Of a DNA stretch of 64,000 nucleotides, positions 20,450 to 31,273 are shown piece by piece; positions within the stretch are counted from its first letter, which is position 1, and each line of letters starts with the position of its first letter. The notes under the pieces were generated by a model. It was not told the DNA's origin and did no database searches. It saw nothing but the letters and a program-made list of their open reading frames with translations. The stretch covers positions 82,321,574-82,385,573 of the forward strand of contig NC_087063.1 in assembly GCF_963678635.1 (NCBI RefSeq), given 5' to 3'. The DNA comes from Symsagittifera roscoffensis. Its lineage: Eukaryota; Xenacoelomorpha; Acoela; Convolutidae. The position numbers and the translations under genes were made by a program.

Positions 20450-22745
20450 ACGTGGGGGAATTCACAATATCTCTAGGCCGGCTTTTCTCACTCGATATCG
20501 TCCCTCGCACCGCCGCGATGTTCCCTTTAGTACTGGGGTCAGTGGGGCAACCGATTCCCGGTACTGTTTACAATCCCAAAAGGGTTGATTTGGTGGTTGG
20601 CTTCTCTGTATCGTACTATGCTGCTTACCCCGTGATCTGTGCTCTTCCGACTGTATCTCACTCGTCAATCAATAGTCGATCGCAACAAAATTTCCAATAA
20701 TAAGAATGAATTAAGAAATAAATATAACTAAATACAGAGTAGCCTATAAATGGCTGGAATATAAATTAATCGTTCAATTAAAGAAAAGGGTCTGCGATTT
20801 ATATTAACTAACTAACTGCCTTCAACGGTCATTTTTTTTCCAACCCTAATTATCTTCAGAGCTACAGTTTAATCCCGAAAGTACTTTAGAAAGAAATCAC
20901 CTCACCCGATAAATTAACAACTTTCACGAAGTTGTTCCTTTAAGGCTTTTGTAATTCTTCCAACCGACTTACTTAGTCTTTGTCCACTTTCGTTCTCTGT
21001 TGACTTTGAGAATCAAGCGACTACCTTAGCTTGTAGCCCAATTTGTTCTCTAACTAACTGAGAACCAACTACTTTTAATAGTAGCTCACTCTGTTCTCTA
21101 ACTAACTGAGAACCAACTACTCTTAATAGTAGCTCACTCTGTTCTGCTTAAGGATAAGCTGCTTGCTATTCTCTATAATGTTTGTCTATTTGAGTTTTAG
21201 TTATAGTTAGAGTTCTGACATTCCGCATAAGTATTAACATTTACTGATGTGCCTCCTACGCAGCGTTCCAGTTCTTAAACCCAGCATGATCACATTAATT
21301 TAAATGCCAAGTTCAAAATGCCAACCAAAGCTATGCTAAGCAAATAACAAATGCAACTTCAACTTAATTCAAGCTATATTTACATATCAAAATGCCCAAG
21401 GACTTTATTTAATTTTCCCGTATCTTTTCCCTTTTCCCGTGACTGGGATAATTTCCCAGTGAACTTAATTTCCCGTTTATCATAATCCGAAAATTCCCAT
21501 ACGTAACCTATTCAAATTTCAACCTGAGCGACCTTCAGGGTTTGCCGTTCCCTTAATTGGGGTCCAATTGAGTCAATAAAACAACCTCCAGAAGCCAATG
21601 GAATATCCTGTACATTCCTAACATTCAGATTATTTAATTCCCCTATTCCCGTGTTTATACCGCCAAAATAATATGCGACTACTTTTCTGTGCCATTGACG
21701 CATTTTCTATTAATAGTTCAATGACCAAGTTAAATTGAACCCAATGTTTGTTTAGGTAACTCTTAATAATTCCAAAATATACCACTTTACATTAAACCAA
21801 GATATTCCATCGAATTCAGGGAAATGCCTAAACAAATTCCAATACCTACTAATCACCGCCCCAGATCCATAAAATAGCTCCATTACCCTTCCTGATTACC
21901 AAACATATGATTTGGGCTATTTTCTGGTGCTATATTTAAGGGTTTTGGGGCTAAAAACGTAAAAGGTCAAAGAAAGGGCATCCTGGGGACACCCGGGGTC
22001 AAAACTCCCATAATCGGTTTGAGGTCACATGAGGGTCATACCTGCCAAGTTTCATCCATATCCGACAAATACTTCCCGAGTTATCCCATTTTTAAGGTCC
22101 ATTATCACTTTTCCTAGATGAGGTCAATTAGCACCGGAAAAGTCAACTGGGAACTAAGACTTACAGGGATCCTTTTTACCGGGGTGGGTCCTACTACACA
22201 TAAGTACCCTAAAATCGATATGCCCTCGTGCATTATTTTTCATAATTTGCCCATTAACACCTCCAGGGGGTGATTTTCCCAACTGCTAATAGCCCGTGCC
22301 ATTATCACCCAATCGGGTCATTATCCTAACATACGATAGATCATGTCACTATCTATCATCCCTGTAAATTTCAGCTCCCTAGGGTCATTGGGGTTTGAGG
22401 AATAGCCTCCGGAAGTCGGGTGGGGGTTTGTTTGCTTAGGGCATAAATCGGGCCGGGGTGACCTTGGGGTTCCGAAACTTCAAACTTAAGCTTCCCTCGC
22501 CTAGGGCTACCACATACATAAAAATGAGCTCAATCAAACCAGTAGTTAAGGATTTCCGGTGGCGCCATTTGCACTTCCGGGAACCGTTATCACTCGGCCT
22601 CGGGGGGTCGAGCGGGTGCGGCCTTTTGCATGCCCGGGTCAAATCATCTCTAGTATTACCCCATTGAATTTCGTAAAGTTCGCCCCAGTAGCTCCCGAGT
22701 TGGGGGGAGTTGCTGGGAGCTATTCCATTGCCTATTTTTGCTAAG
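20450..22745. other. GC-richer non-coding block, probably an inserted mobile element of unknown class
   Basis: Base composition rises well above the flanks, with clear edges near 20450 and 22745. I find no long open frame; short ones (20404-20700 +, 22436-22642 -, 22458-22667 +) have no domain. Several phrases recur in altered form, such as CCAAGTTTCATCCATATCC..GAGTTAT (22048) and TGTAAATTTCAGCTCCCTAGGGTCA (22364), as if built from diverged internal modules. A TATAAATGG lies at about 20745. This suggests a non-autonomous or gutted element. No terminal repeats were identified. Confidence 0.35.
20990..21143. repeat. 48-bp tandem repeat, two good copies and one degenerate
   Basis: GTTCTCTAACTAACTGAGAA begins at 21045 and again at 21093. 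Both units continue CCAACTACT.TTAATAGTAGC and TCACTCT. A degenerate third unit precedes them at about 20993 (GTTCTCTGTTGACTTTGAGAA). Each unit contains a short inverted CTACT..AGTAG. Confidence 0.85.
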
Positions 22746-23479
22746 GAGGGGGATTATTTCCATGAATTTAAGCAAATACAAGTTTAATTCAATCTTAACT
22801 TAATGACGAATCAGTCTTACGCTCAGGTTACTATAGCATGTAATACAGTAGAATCACAAATTCTACACATAAAAAATATACGCAAAATGGTATCAGTTAA
22901 GTTGAAAACATACAAAGTTAAATTAAAAAGTTATCATAATATTTAAAGCTTCCCTTTGTACTGACTATTTAAAGTTGCCAGCATATACACACCATCGCAT
23001 ACTTACATCACTGTCTGAGTAAGATAATAAAGTTTTTAAGTCTGTATTTTACTTTGTTACATTGTTTTTACTTGCATATAACTTTGATTTTGTCAAAAAA
23101 TCCCACTGAAAATTCCAGTCGAGATGTTTTTGTAACTAGGTAACACAGCAAACTTATAGAACTTTTGTTACACAATCGTTCAGTTAGAAAAAATTGTGCA
23201 GACAACAATCTCCTTGGTTGTTTGAATACGCACCAATCCTCTCGACATAAAAAAATTGCTCTCTTGTTGACTCTATGTTTTGACTTTTAATCAATTCCAG
23301 AGCAAACTTACCAAAGTTTCAAAATGATTTGGTACTGGAATAACTTTATGCAAACTGACATCACACCAGAAAGTTTTACTAAATTGTAACTTAAACAATT
23401 TTCAAATTGCCCAAATGAAATAGTATTGGGGCTCCTATACAATTTTGAGAATTCCCGGGTCGAGGTTTGCGACTTATGT

Positions 23480-23715
23480 TTTGACCGACATAACCAAAAC
23501 TTGGTTTGTTTTGACCGTCTCGACCATCTTGTCTATGTTTTGACTATGTTCGACCAAAGAAAAACATTTCGACCAAGTTCTACCGAGAAAAAACATTTCG
23601 ACCAAATTCGACCGAAAAAAAAACGTTTCAACTGAGCTCGACCGTAAAGTTTTTTGATCGAGAAGAATTTCGACCAATAAAAAACATTTTGACTGTGTTC
23701 GACCGTCGGATGGGT
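23480..23715. repeat. Degenerate short tandem repeat built on TTCGACC
   Basis: About eight imperfect units of 25-35 bp with the core TTCGACCAA/TTCGACCGAAAAAAACAT. Both strands give translations full of Phe, Asp, Gln and Lys; the open frames here (23426-23752) are by-products. A related repeat with the same core occurs at 47580-47876. Confidence 0.75.
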
Positions 23716-23966
23716 TTTGTAGACTAAAACCAATTATAACGGTAAGCAACATAAAAAAATGTTAAGGTGAAATTACCTTAAACAGTTTAAAGTAAATTGA
23801 AATTAAGGTAAATATTACTTTAACCTTATCTTAAATTTACCATAAAAATTTTCTTTTTTTTGAATCTAGGAAAACTACATTAATTTAATTTTGACTTCGA
23901 GCGCAAAATTTACGATTGATTTCAACTTAACAGGAAACGAGGAAAAAAAGCTAAAATTGAGCCTAC

Positions 23967-26900
23967 TTACCGAGCACATGAGCTTTGGGCATGCGGACAT
24001 CGAACCTTTGAAGGGCATGCGCTCTTGGCGGACATCGAGTTTTTGAAAGGCATGCGCTCTTGGGGTGCATCGAGCCTTTGAAGGACATGCGCTCTTGGAG
24101 GACATCGAGTCTTTGAAGGGCATGCGCTCTTGGGGGGGGGGCAACGAGTCTTTGAAGGGTATGAGCTCTTGGGGGGAATCGAGCCTTTGAAGCCCATACT
24201 CTCTTGGAAAAATCGAGCCTTTGTAGGGCATGCGCTCTTGAAGGGCATCGAGCCTTTGAAAGGCTGCGTTTTTGGAAGGAAAAAACGCCTTTGAAGGGGT
24301 TGCGCTCTTGGGGGCATCGATACTTTGAAGGGCATGCGCTCTTGGAAGATATCGAATTTTTGAAGGGCATGTGCTCCTGGAGGATATCGAGCCTTTGAAA
24401 GGCATGCGTTTTTGGAAGACAAAACGCCTTTGAAGGGCATGCGCTCTTGGGGTGCATCGAGCCTTTGAAGGGCATGCGCTCTTGGGTTGCATCGAGCCTT
24501 TAAAGGGCATGCGCTCTTGGAGGATATCGAATTTTTGAAGGGCATGTGCTCCTGGAGGATATCGAGTTTTTGAAGGGCATGACCTCTTTGGGGGGGGGGG
24601 GGGTGGAGCATCGAGTCTTTGAAGGGCATGCGCACTTGGGGTGAGGCATCGAATCTTTGAAGGGCATGAGCTCTTGGGGGGAAGCGAGCCGTTGAAGGGC
24701 ATGCTCTCTTGAAAAAATCAAGCCTTTGTAGGGCATGAGCTCTTGGAGGACATCGAGCTTTTGAAGGGCATGCTCTCTTGGAAAAATACAATCTTTGAAG
24801 GGCATGCTCTCTTGGAAAAATCCAATCTTTGTAGGGCATGCCATCTTGGGGTGCATCGAGCCTTTGAAGGGCATGCGCTCTTGGGGCGCATCGAGCCTTT
24901 GAAGGGCATGTGCTCTTGGAGGATATCGAGTTTTTGAAGGGCATGAGCTCTTTGGGGGGGGGGGGGGCATTTGTTCTTTGAAGGGCATGCGCTCTTGGGG
25001 GGCATCGAGTCTTTGAAGGGCTTGCGCTCTTGGGGAGAATCGAGCCTTTGAAGGGCATGCGCTCTTGGAAGATATCGAATTTTTGAAGGGCATGTGCTCC
25101 TGGAGGATATCGAGCCTTTGAAAGGCATGCGTTTTTGGAAGACAAAACGCCTTTGAAGGGCATGCGCTCTTGGGGTGCATCGAGCCTTTGAAGGGCATGC
25201 GCTCTTGGGCTGCATCGAGCCTTTAAAGGGCATGCGCTCTTGGAGGATATCGAATTTTTGAAGGGCATGTGCTCCTGGAGGATATCGAGTTTTTGAAGGC
25301 ATGACCTCTTTGGGGGGGGGGGGGGGGGGTGGAGCATCGAGTCTTTGAAGGGCATGCGCACTTGGGGTGAGGCATCGAATCTTTGAAGGGCATGAGCTCT
25401 TGGGGGGAAGCGAGCCGTTGAAGGGCATGCTCTCTTGAAAAAATCAAGCCTTTGTAGGGCATGAGCTCTTGGAGGACATCGAGCTTTTGAAGGGCATGCT
25501 CTCTTGGAAAAATACAATCTTTGAAGGGCATGCTCTCTTGGAAAAATCCAATCTTTGTAGGGCATGCCATCTTGGGGTGCATCGAGCCTTTGAAGGGCAT
25601 GCGCTCTTGGGGCGCATCGAGCCTTTGAAGGGCATGTGCTCTTGGAGGATATCGAGTTTTTGAAGGGCATGAGCTCTTTGGGGGGGGGGCATTTGTTCTT
25701 TGAAGGGCATGCGCTCTTGGGGGGGCATCGAGTCTTTGAAGGGCTTGCGCTCTTGGGGAGAATCGAGCCTTTAAAGGGCATGCGCTCTTGGAAGATATCG
25801 AATTTTTGAAGGTCATGTGCTCCTGGAGGATATCGAGCCTTTGAAAGGCATGCGTTTTTGGAATACAAAACGCCTTTGAAGTGCATGCGCTCTTGGGGTG
25901 CATCGAGCCTTTGAAGGGCATGCGCTCTTGGGTTGCATCGAGCCTTTAAAGGGCATGTGCTCTTGGAGGATATCGAATTTTTGAAGGGCATGTGATCCTG
26001 GAGGATATCGAGTTTTTGAAGGGCATGACCTCTTTGGGGGGGGGGGGAGCATCGAGTCTTTGAAGGGCATGCGCACTTGGGGTGAGGCATCGAATCTTTG
26101 AAGGGCATGAGCTCTTGGGGGGAAGCGAGCCGTTGAAGGGCATGCTCTCTTGAAAAAATCGAGCCTTTGTAGGGCATTAGCTCTTGGAGGACATCGAGCC
26201 TTTGAAGGGCATGCTCTCTTGGAAAAATCCAATCTTTGAAGGGTATGCTCTCTTGGAAAAAACCAATCTTTGTAGGGCATGGCATCTTGGGGTGCATCGA
26301 GCCTTTGAAGGGCATGCGCTCTTGGGGCGCATCGAGCCTTTGAAGGGCATGTGCTCTTGGAGGATATCGAGTTTTTGAAGGGCATGAGCTCTTTGGGGGG
26401 GGGGCATTGAGTCTTTGAAGGGCATGCGCTCTTGGGGGGGCATCGAGTCTTTGAAGGGCATGCGCTCTTGGTGGACATCGAGCCTTTGATGGACATGCGC
26501 TCTTGGGGAGAATCGAGCCTTTGAAGGGCATACTCTCTTGGAAAAATTGAGGCTTTGTAGGGCATGCGCTCGTGGAGGACATCGAGCCTTTGAAGGACAT
26601 GCGCTCTTGGAGGACATCGAGCCTTTGAAGGACATGCGCTCTTGGGGGCATCGAGCCTTTGAAGGTCATGCTCTCTTGGAAAAGTCGAGCCTTTGTAGGG
26701 CATGCGCTCTTGGAGGACAGAGGACATCGAGCCTTTGAAGGACATGCGCTCTTGGGGTGCATCGAGCCTTTGAAGGGCATGCGCTCTTGGGGTGCGTCGA
26801 GCCTTTGAAGGGCATGCGCTCTTGGAGGAAATCGAGTTTTTGAAGGGCATGAGCTCTTGGGGGGGGGGGGGGGGTCGAGTCTTTGAAGGGCATGCGCTCT

Positions 26901-28178
26901 TGTGGGGGGGGGGGGGAATCGAGTCTTTGAAGGGCATGCGCTCTTGGAAGAAATTAAGCCTTTGAAGGGCATCGCTCTTGGGGTGCATCGAGCCTTTGAA
27001 GGGCATGCGCTCTTGGAGGACATCGAGCCTTTGATGGGCATCGCTCTTGGGGTGCATCGAGCCTTGAAGGGCATGAGCTCTTGGGGTGCGTCGAGCCTTT
27101 TAAGGGTATGCGCTCTTGGAGAACATCGAGTTTTTGAAGGGCATGAGATCCTGGGGGGGGGCATCGAGTCTTTAAAGGGCATGCGCTCTTGGAGGACATC
27201 GAGCCTTTGAAGGGCATGCGCTCTTGGGGGCATCGAGCCTTTGAAGGGCATGCTCTCTTGGAAAAATCGAGCCTTTGAAGGGCATGCTCTCTTGGAAAAA
27301 TCGAGCCTTTTAAGGGTATGCGCTCTTGGAGAACATCGAGTTTTTGAAGGGCATGAGCTCCTGGGGGGCATCGAGTCTTTGAAGGGCATGCGCTCTTGGA
27401 GGACATCGAGCCTTTGAAGGGCATGCGCTCTTGGGGGCATCGAGCCTTTGAAGGGCATGCTCTCTTGGAAAAATCGAACCTTTGAAGGGCATGCGCTCTT
27501 GGAGGACATCGAGCCTTTGAAGGGCATGCGCTCTTGGGGGGCATCCAGCCCTTGAAGGGCATGCGCTCTTGGAGGACATCGAGCCTTTGAAGGGCATGCG
27601 CTCTTGGGGGGCATCGAGCCTTTGAAGGGCATGCGCTCTTGGGGGCATCGAGCCTTTGAAGGGCATGCTCTCTTGGAAAAATCGAGCCTTTGAAGGGCAT
27701 GCTCTCTTGGAAAAATCGAGCCTTTTAAGGGTATGCGCTCTTGGAGAAAATCGAGTTTTTGAAGGGCATGAGCTCCTGGGGGGCATCGAGTCTTTGAAGG
27801 GCATGCGCTCTTGGAGGACATCGAGCCTTTGAAGGGCATGCGCTCTTGGGGGCATCGAGCCTTTGAAGGGCATGCTCTCTTGGAAAAATCGAACCTTTGA
27901 AAGGCATGCGCTCTTGGAGGACATCGAGCCCTTGAAGGGCATGCGCTCTTGGGGGGCATCGAGCCTTTGAAGGGCATGCGCTCTTGGGGGCATCGAGCCT
28001 TTGAAGGGCATGGGCTCTTGGGTGGCTTCGAGCCTTTAAAAGCTTTAGCATTTTCGGTGCCTTTTGTGTAAAGCGTTCGCCAAAATACAATTTCCAGGGC
28101 ATGGTGTTGCTTCTTTATTTTGTCTACAAGGTGCCCTTTTTCCAGTTTTCTGAGATTTTGGATGACTTCGAACAACAT
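23967..28178 (-). CDS. Candidate repeat protein: unique N-terminus plus ~1,350 residues of minisatellite translation
   Basis: Starting at the first real ATG (28176-28178) the minus strand is open for about 1,403 codons to a TAA at 23967-23969. The frame is open upstream to 28214 but only GTG lies there. The first ~45 residues, up to about 28040, are not repeat-derived and look like a charged amphipathic helix (LFEVIQNLRKLEKG...). After that the protein is a ~35-residue superrepeat (three monomers) with CPSKARCPPRAHALQRLD and PQERMPFKG phrases: basic, Cys/Pro-rich, with Pro runs where the G-tracts vary. The stop overlaps a perfect splice donor (GTAAGT on the minus strand at 23970-23965). No known domain is present. 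Since all frames of the repeat are open, a chance frame is the leading alternative. The unique start and the donor are what make it worth keeping. Confidence 0.25.
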   Translation of the reverse strand: MLFEVIQNLRKLEKGHLVDKIKKQHHALEIVFWRTLYTKGTENAKAFKGSKPPKSPCPSKARCPQERMPFKGSMPPKSACPSRARCPPRAHAFQRFDFSKRACPSKARCPQERMPFKGSMSSKSACPSKTRCPPGAHALQKLDFLQERIPLKGSIFPREHALQRLDFSKRACPSKARCPQERMPFKGSMPPKSACPSKARCPPRAHALQGLDAPQERMPFKGSMSSKSACPSKVRFFQESMPFKGSMPPRAHALQRLDVLQERMPFKDSMPPRSSCPSKTRCSPRAHTLKRLDFSKRACPSKARFFQESMPFKGSMPPRAHALQRLDVLQERMPFKDSMPPPRISCPSKTRCSPRAHTLKRLDAPQELMPFKARCTPRAMPIKGSMSSKSACPSKARCTPRAMPFKGLISSKSACPSKTRFPPPPTRAHALQRLDPPPPPKSSCPSKTRFPPRAHALQRLDAPQERMPFKGSMHPKSACPSKARCPLSSKSACPTKARLFQESMTFKGSMPPRAHVLQRLDVLQERMSFKGSMSSTSACPTKPQFFQESMPFKGSILPKSACPSKARCPPRAHALQRLDAPPRAHALQRLNAPPPKSSCPSKTRYPPRAHALQRLDAPQERMPFKGSMHPKMPCPTKIGFFQESIPFKDWIFPREHALQRLDVLQELMPYKGSIFSREHALQRLASPQELMPFKDSMPHPKCACPSKTRCSPPPQRGHALQKLDILQDHMPFKNSISSKSTCPLKARCNPRAHALQRLDAPQERMHFKGVLYSKNACLSKARYPPGAHDLQKFDIFQERMPFKGSILPKSASPSKTRCPPKSACPSKNKCPPPKELMPFKNSISSKSTCPSKARCAPRAHALQRLDAPQDGMPYKDWIFPREHALQRLYFSKRACPSKARCPPRAHALQRLDFFKRACPSTARFPPRAHALQRFDASPQVRMPFKDSMLHPPPPPPKRSCLQKLDILQEHMPFKNSISSKSACPLKARCSPRAHALQRLDAPQERMPFKGVLSSKNACLSKARYPPGAHALQKFDIFQERMPFKGSILPKSASPSKTRCPPRAHALQRTNAPPPPKELMPFKNSISSKSTCPSKARCAPRAHALQRLDAPQDGMPYKDWIFPREHALQRLYFSKRACPSKARCPPRAHALQRLDFFKRACPSTARFPPRAHALQRFDASPQVRMPFKDSMLHPPPPQRGHALQKLDILQEHMPFKNSISSKSACPLKARCNPRAHALQRLDAPQERMPFKGVLSSKNACLSKARYPPGAHALQKFDIFQERMPFKVSMPPRAQPLQRRFFLPKTQPFKGSMPFKSACPTKARFFQESMGFKGSIPPKSSYPSKTRCPPPKSACPSKTRCPPRAHVLQRLDAPQERMPFKNSMSAKSACPSKVRCPHAQSSCAR
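23971..28040. repeat. Minisatellite of about 35-bp monomers (roughly 115 copies), with higher-order structure
   Basis: The plus-strand consensus is about GGGCATGCGCTCTTGGAGGA followed by CATCGAGCCTTTGAA. Monomers vary in the G-run after CTCTTGG, from 1 to about 16 G, and in the AGGAC/GGTGC/GAAAAA spacer. A higher-order unit of about 720 bp is present three times: equivalent points at 24702, 25428 and 26143, and also at 24475, 25198 and 25921. A second, ~415-bp pattern repeats near 27300 and 27717. Because 35 is not a multiple of three and the monomer has no stop on the minus strand, all three minus frames stay open over long distances. Nearly all apparent genes inside are therefore shadows of the repeat. 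Confidence 0.95.
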
Positions 28179-28214
28179 GCTTGACAGATTATCTTCGATC
28201 GAAAACACGGGTCG

Positions 28215-29540
28215 TTAAAGCATACTATTTTCAACAATCATTTATTCAGTGCAATTTGCCATTGCGTTGGTATCTTTAACTATTAATTACATATAACTTT
28301 TTTACTTGTATCATCCAAAAACGTTTTAATAATTGCTCAAAAGTCATCCACTTGTGGGTAAATCACAAAATCTCGCCGATAAGGCCCTCATTTTATCGGG
28401 TAATCGTAATTATGATATTTGAGTTTTTCCATAAATAAGTTGACTGTATTGAAAAAAAGCATCCACAATTATTCGTTTTTTGTACTGTTTTTATGTATGT
28501 TCAAAGATAGATATTCAAGGCTGAAATTACTTGTTTAAACATCGCAGATTTTTGGCTTTTTATCTATGTTTTTCAGCTACTATCACCTCCCAAAAAAGTT
28601 ATCGTTCATGTTTTCTGGCAAAACTTGTATGAATTGACATACTACTCGCATCTAAGAAAAGTGAAAACAAATCAAATATAATACCCTTTTTGGTATAAAA
28701 AATTAACAACTTAAACTATTCCCATTCCGCCTTCTGACAAGATAATGAAAAAAAAATCTATTAAAATCTATTGTTTTATCAAATTTAAAATTAACTAGAA
28801 TCTATTCAAAATCAATCAAAATGGATCTTTTTCACTACATTTTTGTTTCGTCTTGTGCAAAAACGTTTAAAAATATTTGTCGTTATCAAATCATTCAGGC
28901 AAAAAATTAGCAAAACTAGTGTACGGCCTATTCGATTTCTTAACCCAAAGTTTCTCAAATTGGAGAATGTTTCCATTCCCAGACACTCCCCCCAACGCTT
29001 GCCTCTTTTTCTTTTGTCTCCTTCAACCGTCATTTTCCCAAAAAAAGCCAACACTACCCCGCCATGATCATACCTCCCCCTTCCTAAAGTTTGCAAATAT
29101 TTAGGCAGATTTTCAGTTTTCTGAAAAAAAATGTCAAACAAGCCAATTTGGAGGATTTTGGTAAAAAAATTGCAGTCAAAAATTCATGTCAAGAATAACA
29201 GTTTCACACAAAATTTCAAAATCTTAAACATACATGCAAAATTTTTCCAATCAGGTACCAATGTAACACAAATGACCATGTCGTGATTTGAACGAATTTT
29301 AAAATTCTCATTAAAATTTGAGATTTTTGGTCTATCTTCGAGCAAAGGCGGCAAGCGAGCAGGATTTCTATAAAGAATAAGCCATGAAATAACAGTGGCT
29401 ATCTACGCCGTTGGGGTTTAACTTGAGGATCAAAGTGAACGTCTTTTTTATGTGTTTCTGCAATGAACTGTAGTAACATACCCATTCGTTTGAACAGCTG
29501 AGAAGGAAATAATCAAAACAAAGTATTTCAGATGTTTATA
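28215..29540. other. Intergenic AT-rich DNA, nothing recognised
   Basis: Stops are frequent in all frames. The short overlapping open frames at 28812-29141 on both strands show no protein-like pattern. No repeat with other parts of the window was noticed. Confidence 0.5.
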
Positions 29541-29558
29541 TGATGTCATCAAGGAAAA

Positions 29559-29988
29559 ATGCAATATTTGAGAATCTGCGAACAACAAAATGTGTTAGAA
29601 GAGAAAGTCTCAAACCATATAGAACATCAGTGGTCACTGGGCTACAATCATCTTCTTAGTGATTCAATTGTAAATGGCTGTTATCTGAAAGATACAATTG
29701 TGGTGTCGTGTCACGGTGCTGATCTTAATGCATTAGCCAGTCAAAATGTTTTCAATTATTCAAAAAGCAAACACGTTAAAAAAGCTGGAATTATGGGAGG
29801 AACAAATGATCTAGAATTGGACGGTCTGGGGAAAAATAAGAAATGAATGGCTGAAAAAAAAACGCAAAAATCTTGCAAGAGAGCTTGAAATTGCCTACGC
29901 TGAAGCTAAGTTTGGAATGAGCTTTTTGTACTCAGATGCTTTACACCCGAAACCTGAAGAGCTACAAAAATCTGTATTCTGCTCTTAA
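29559..29988 (+). pseudogene. SGNH-hydrolase-like fragment with a frameshift
   Basis: An ATG-started frame runs 29559-29846 and contains IMGGTNDL near 29790-29815, like the GxND block III of SGNH/GDSL esterases. Just after it, around 29815-29822, protein-like sequence shifts to the next frame. It continues with an alternating charged helix and then SDALHPKPEEL near 29932-29965, which matches the Asp-x-x-His block V that supplies the catalytic Asp and His. It ends at a TAA at 29986-29988. A block I GDSL motif is not seen, so the piece is probably the C-terminal part of a gene or a mobile-element esterase, broken by a one-base indel. A further coding-like stretch without clear identity lies at about 30127-30230. 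Confidence 0.4.
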
Positions 29989-31180
29989 GCTCCTCTTTTA
30001 ATGTACCCATTGGGTCAACTATTTGAGGGTGAGGAGCAAAAGAACTCTTATGTTTTAATGGGCTCGAGTTTTTTTATGGTGATGAATATTCGATGAAGTG
30101 CAAGGTAATAAATCATAGAAAAAGAACAATCGAAACAAAGCAACCCCGCAACAGAAACAGTCGACGAAACTACTCAAAAAAAACATGAAATTATATCAAC
30201 TAATACCTCCGAGAACAAGAAGTGGTGTCTAAATAACAAAAACAAGATAATGATGTTGATGGTGATGAACTTCAGCTTAACTCCAGTACAATTTTTTTTC
30301 GAATGTTTTTCAGTCCTATCTTGGGATTCAAAATCTTTAAAGTTTCGAAAAAAAAATGTTTTAATGATATTAGATTTCTCGGTCATTTTTTGACTAAAAC
30401 CATTGCCCTATTAGTCTTTTTTACTGTGACTTTCGAATTTGATAAAACTATGTTTTTGTTAGATCCTTTTATCATACGGCTCACAGAAATGAACACAAAT
30501 TTGAAAAAAAAATGAAGGTTTTAAAGTATTTTTTGTGAGTATGGTCGGAACATTCTGTGCTACTTGCGCAGCAACCGGTTATCCTGGTATCCATTTGAAT
30601 ATTTTCGATTATTGGTCCCACTTCAAAGTCGAAGAAAACTATTTCAATCGCTTGAAGTTCTAATCCAAATTTTATTTAGATTAAAAATGCTAAAGGTGTT
30701 GCTTTTAATTACACAGCTTAAGTTCTGCATATAATTACCCATAAAAATCTGGAGCTGGTAAGTATTCTTAACTTTCACAGTCAACCGTAGCAAGAGCCTC
30801 TTTTGTAGATTGGTTTTATTCCCCGAAGAAAGAAAAAAATCTATCTCCGGTGGTTAATTGATCAGCTGCGCCGCTGCACAACTTCAAGGGCGGCGCATAA
30901 AAACAACGTCAAGATATTCATATCCCGGGGCAAATTTTCCTGTTTATCTTTTACGGTTTTTCTCAAAGTTGCCGTAAGGTAGAAGGAGGGCTTTAAAATT
31001 AGAACCATTTTCCGTTGTCATTTTTATTCGATTGTAGCTCTTTTAATTTTAATCTTCCGTACAATTTTCTAATTTAATTTTGACCCTCGTCCTATTTTAT
31101 TCTGCTCTACGTTACAAATTGAAAAAAAAAACATAGTGGCCAATTGAGACAATTTTTAAATCGTACCATTTTTCCTTTCA
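29989..31180. other. Intergenic; contains one copy of a dispersed repeat
   Basis: No gene is supported. The segment at 30541-30595 (GGTCGGAACATTCTGTGCTA, then CTTGCGCAGCAACCGGTTATCC) belongs to a family also present at 45688-45745, 47478-47528 and inverted at 47130-47185. A GC-richer patch at 30845-30905 has no open frame. Confidence 0.45.
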
Positions 31181-31273
31181 GTTCTGACCTGTTCATTGTG
31201 AAAGGTAATTAGCACCTGCTCCTAAATCCATTATTTGATCGATTTGGCAATCTTTATATAATTCATCTTTGCC

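Noticed and set aside
24204..27210. Several plus- and minus-strand genes of 60-410 codons inside the minisatellite
   Set aside because: The monomer is open in all minus frames, so overlapping frames are automatic by-products; plus-strand ones repeat the same short phrase.
23986..28040. CRISPR-like regular array
   Set aside because: Monomers are contiguous and variable with no repeat/unique-spacer alternation, and the genome is eukaryotic; it is a minisatellite.
30303..30515. 70-codon frame with hydrophobic stretch
   Set aside because: AT-rich chance frame; no gene context, poor composition.
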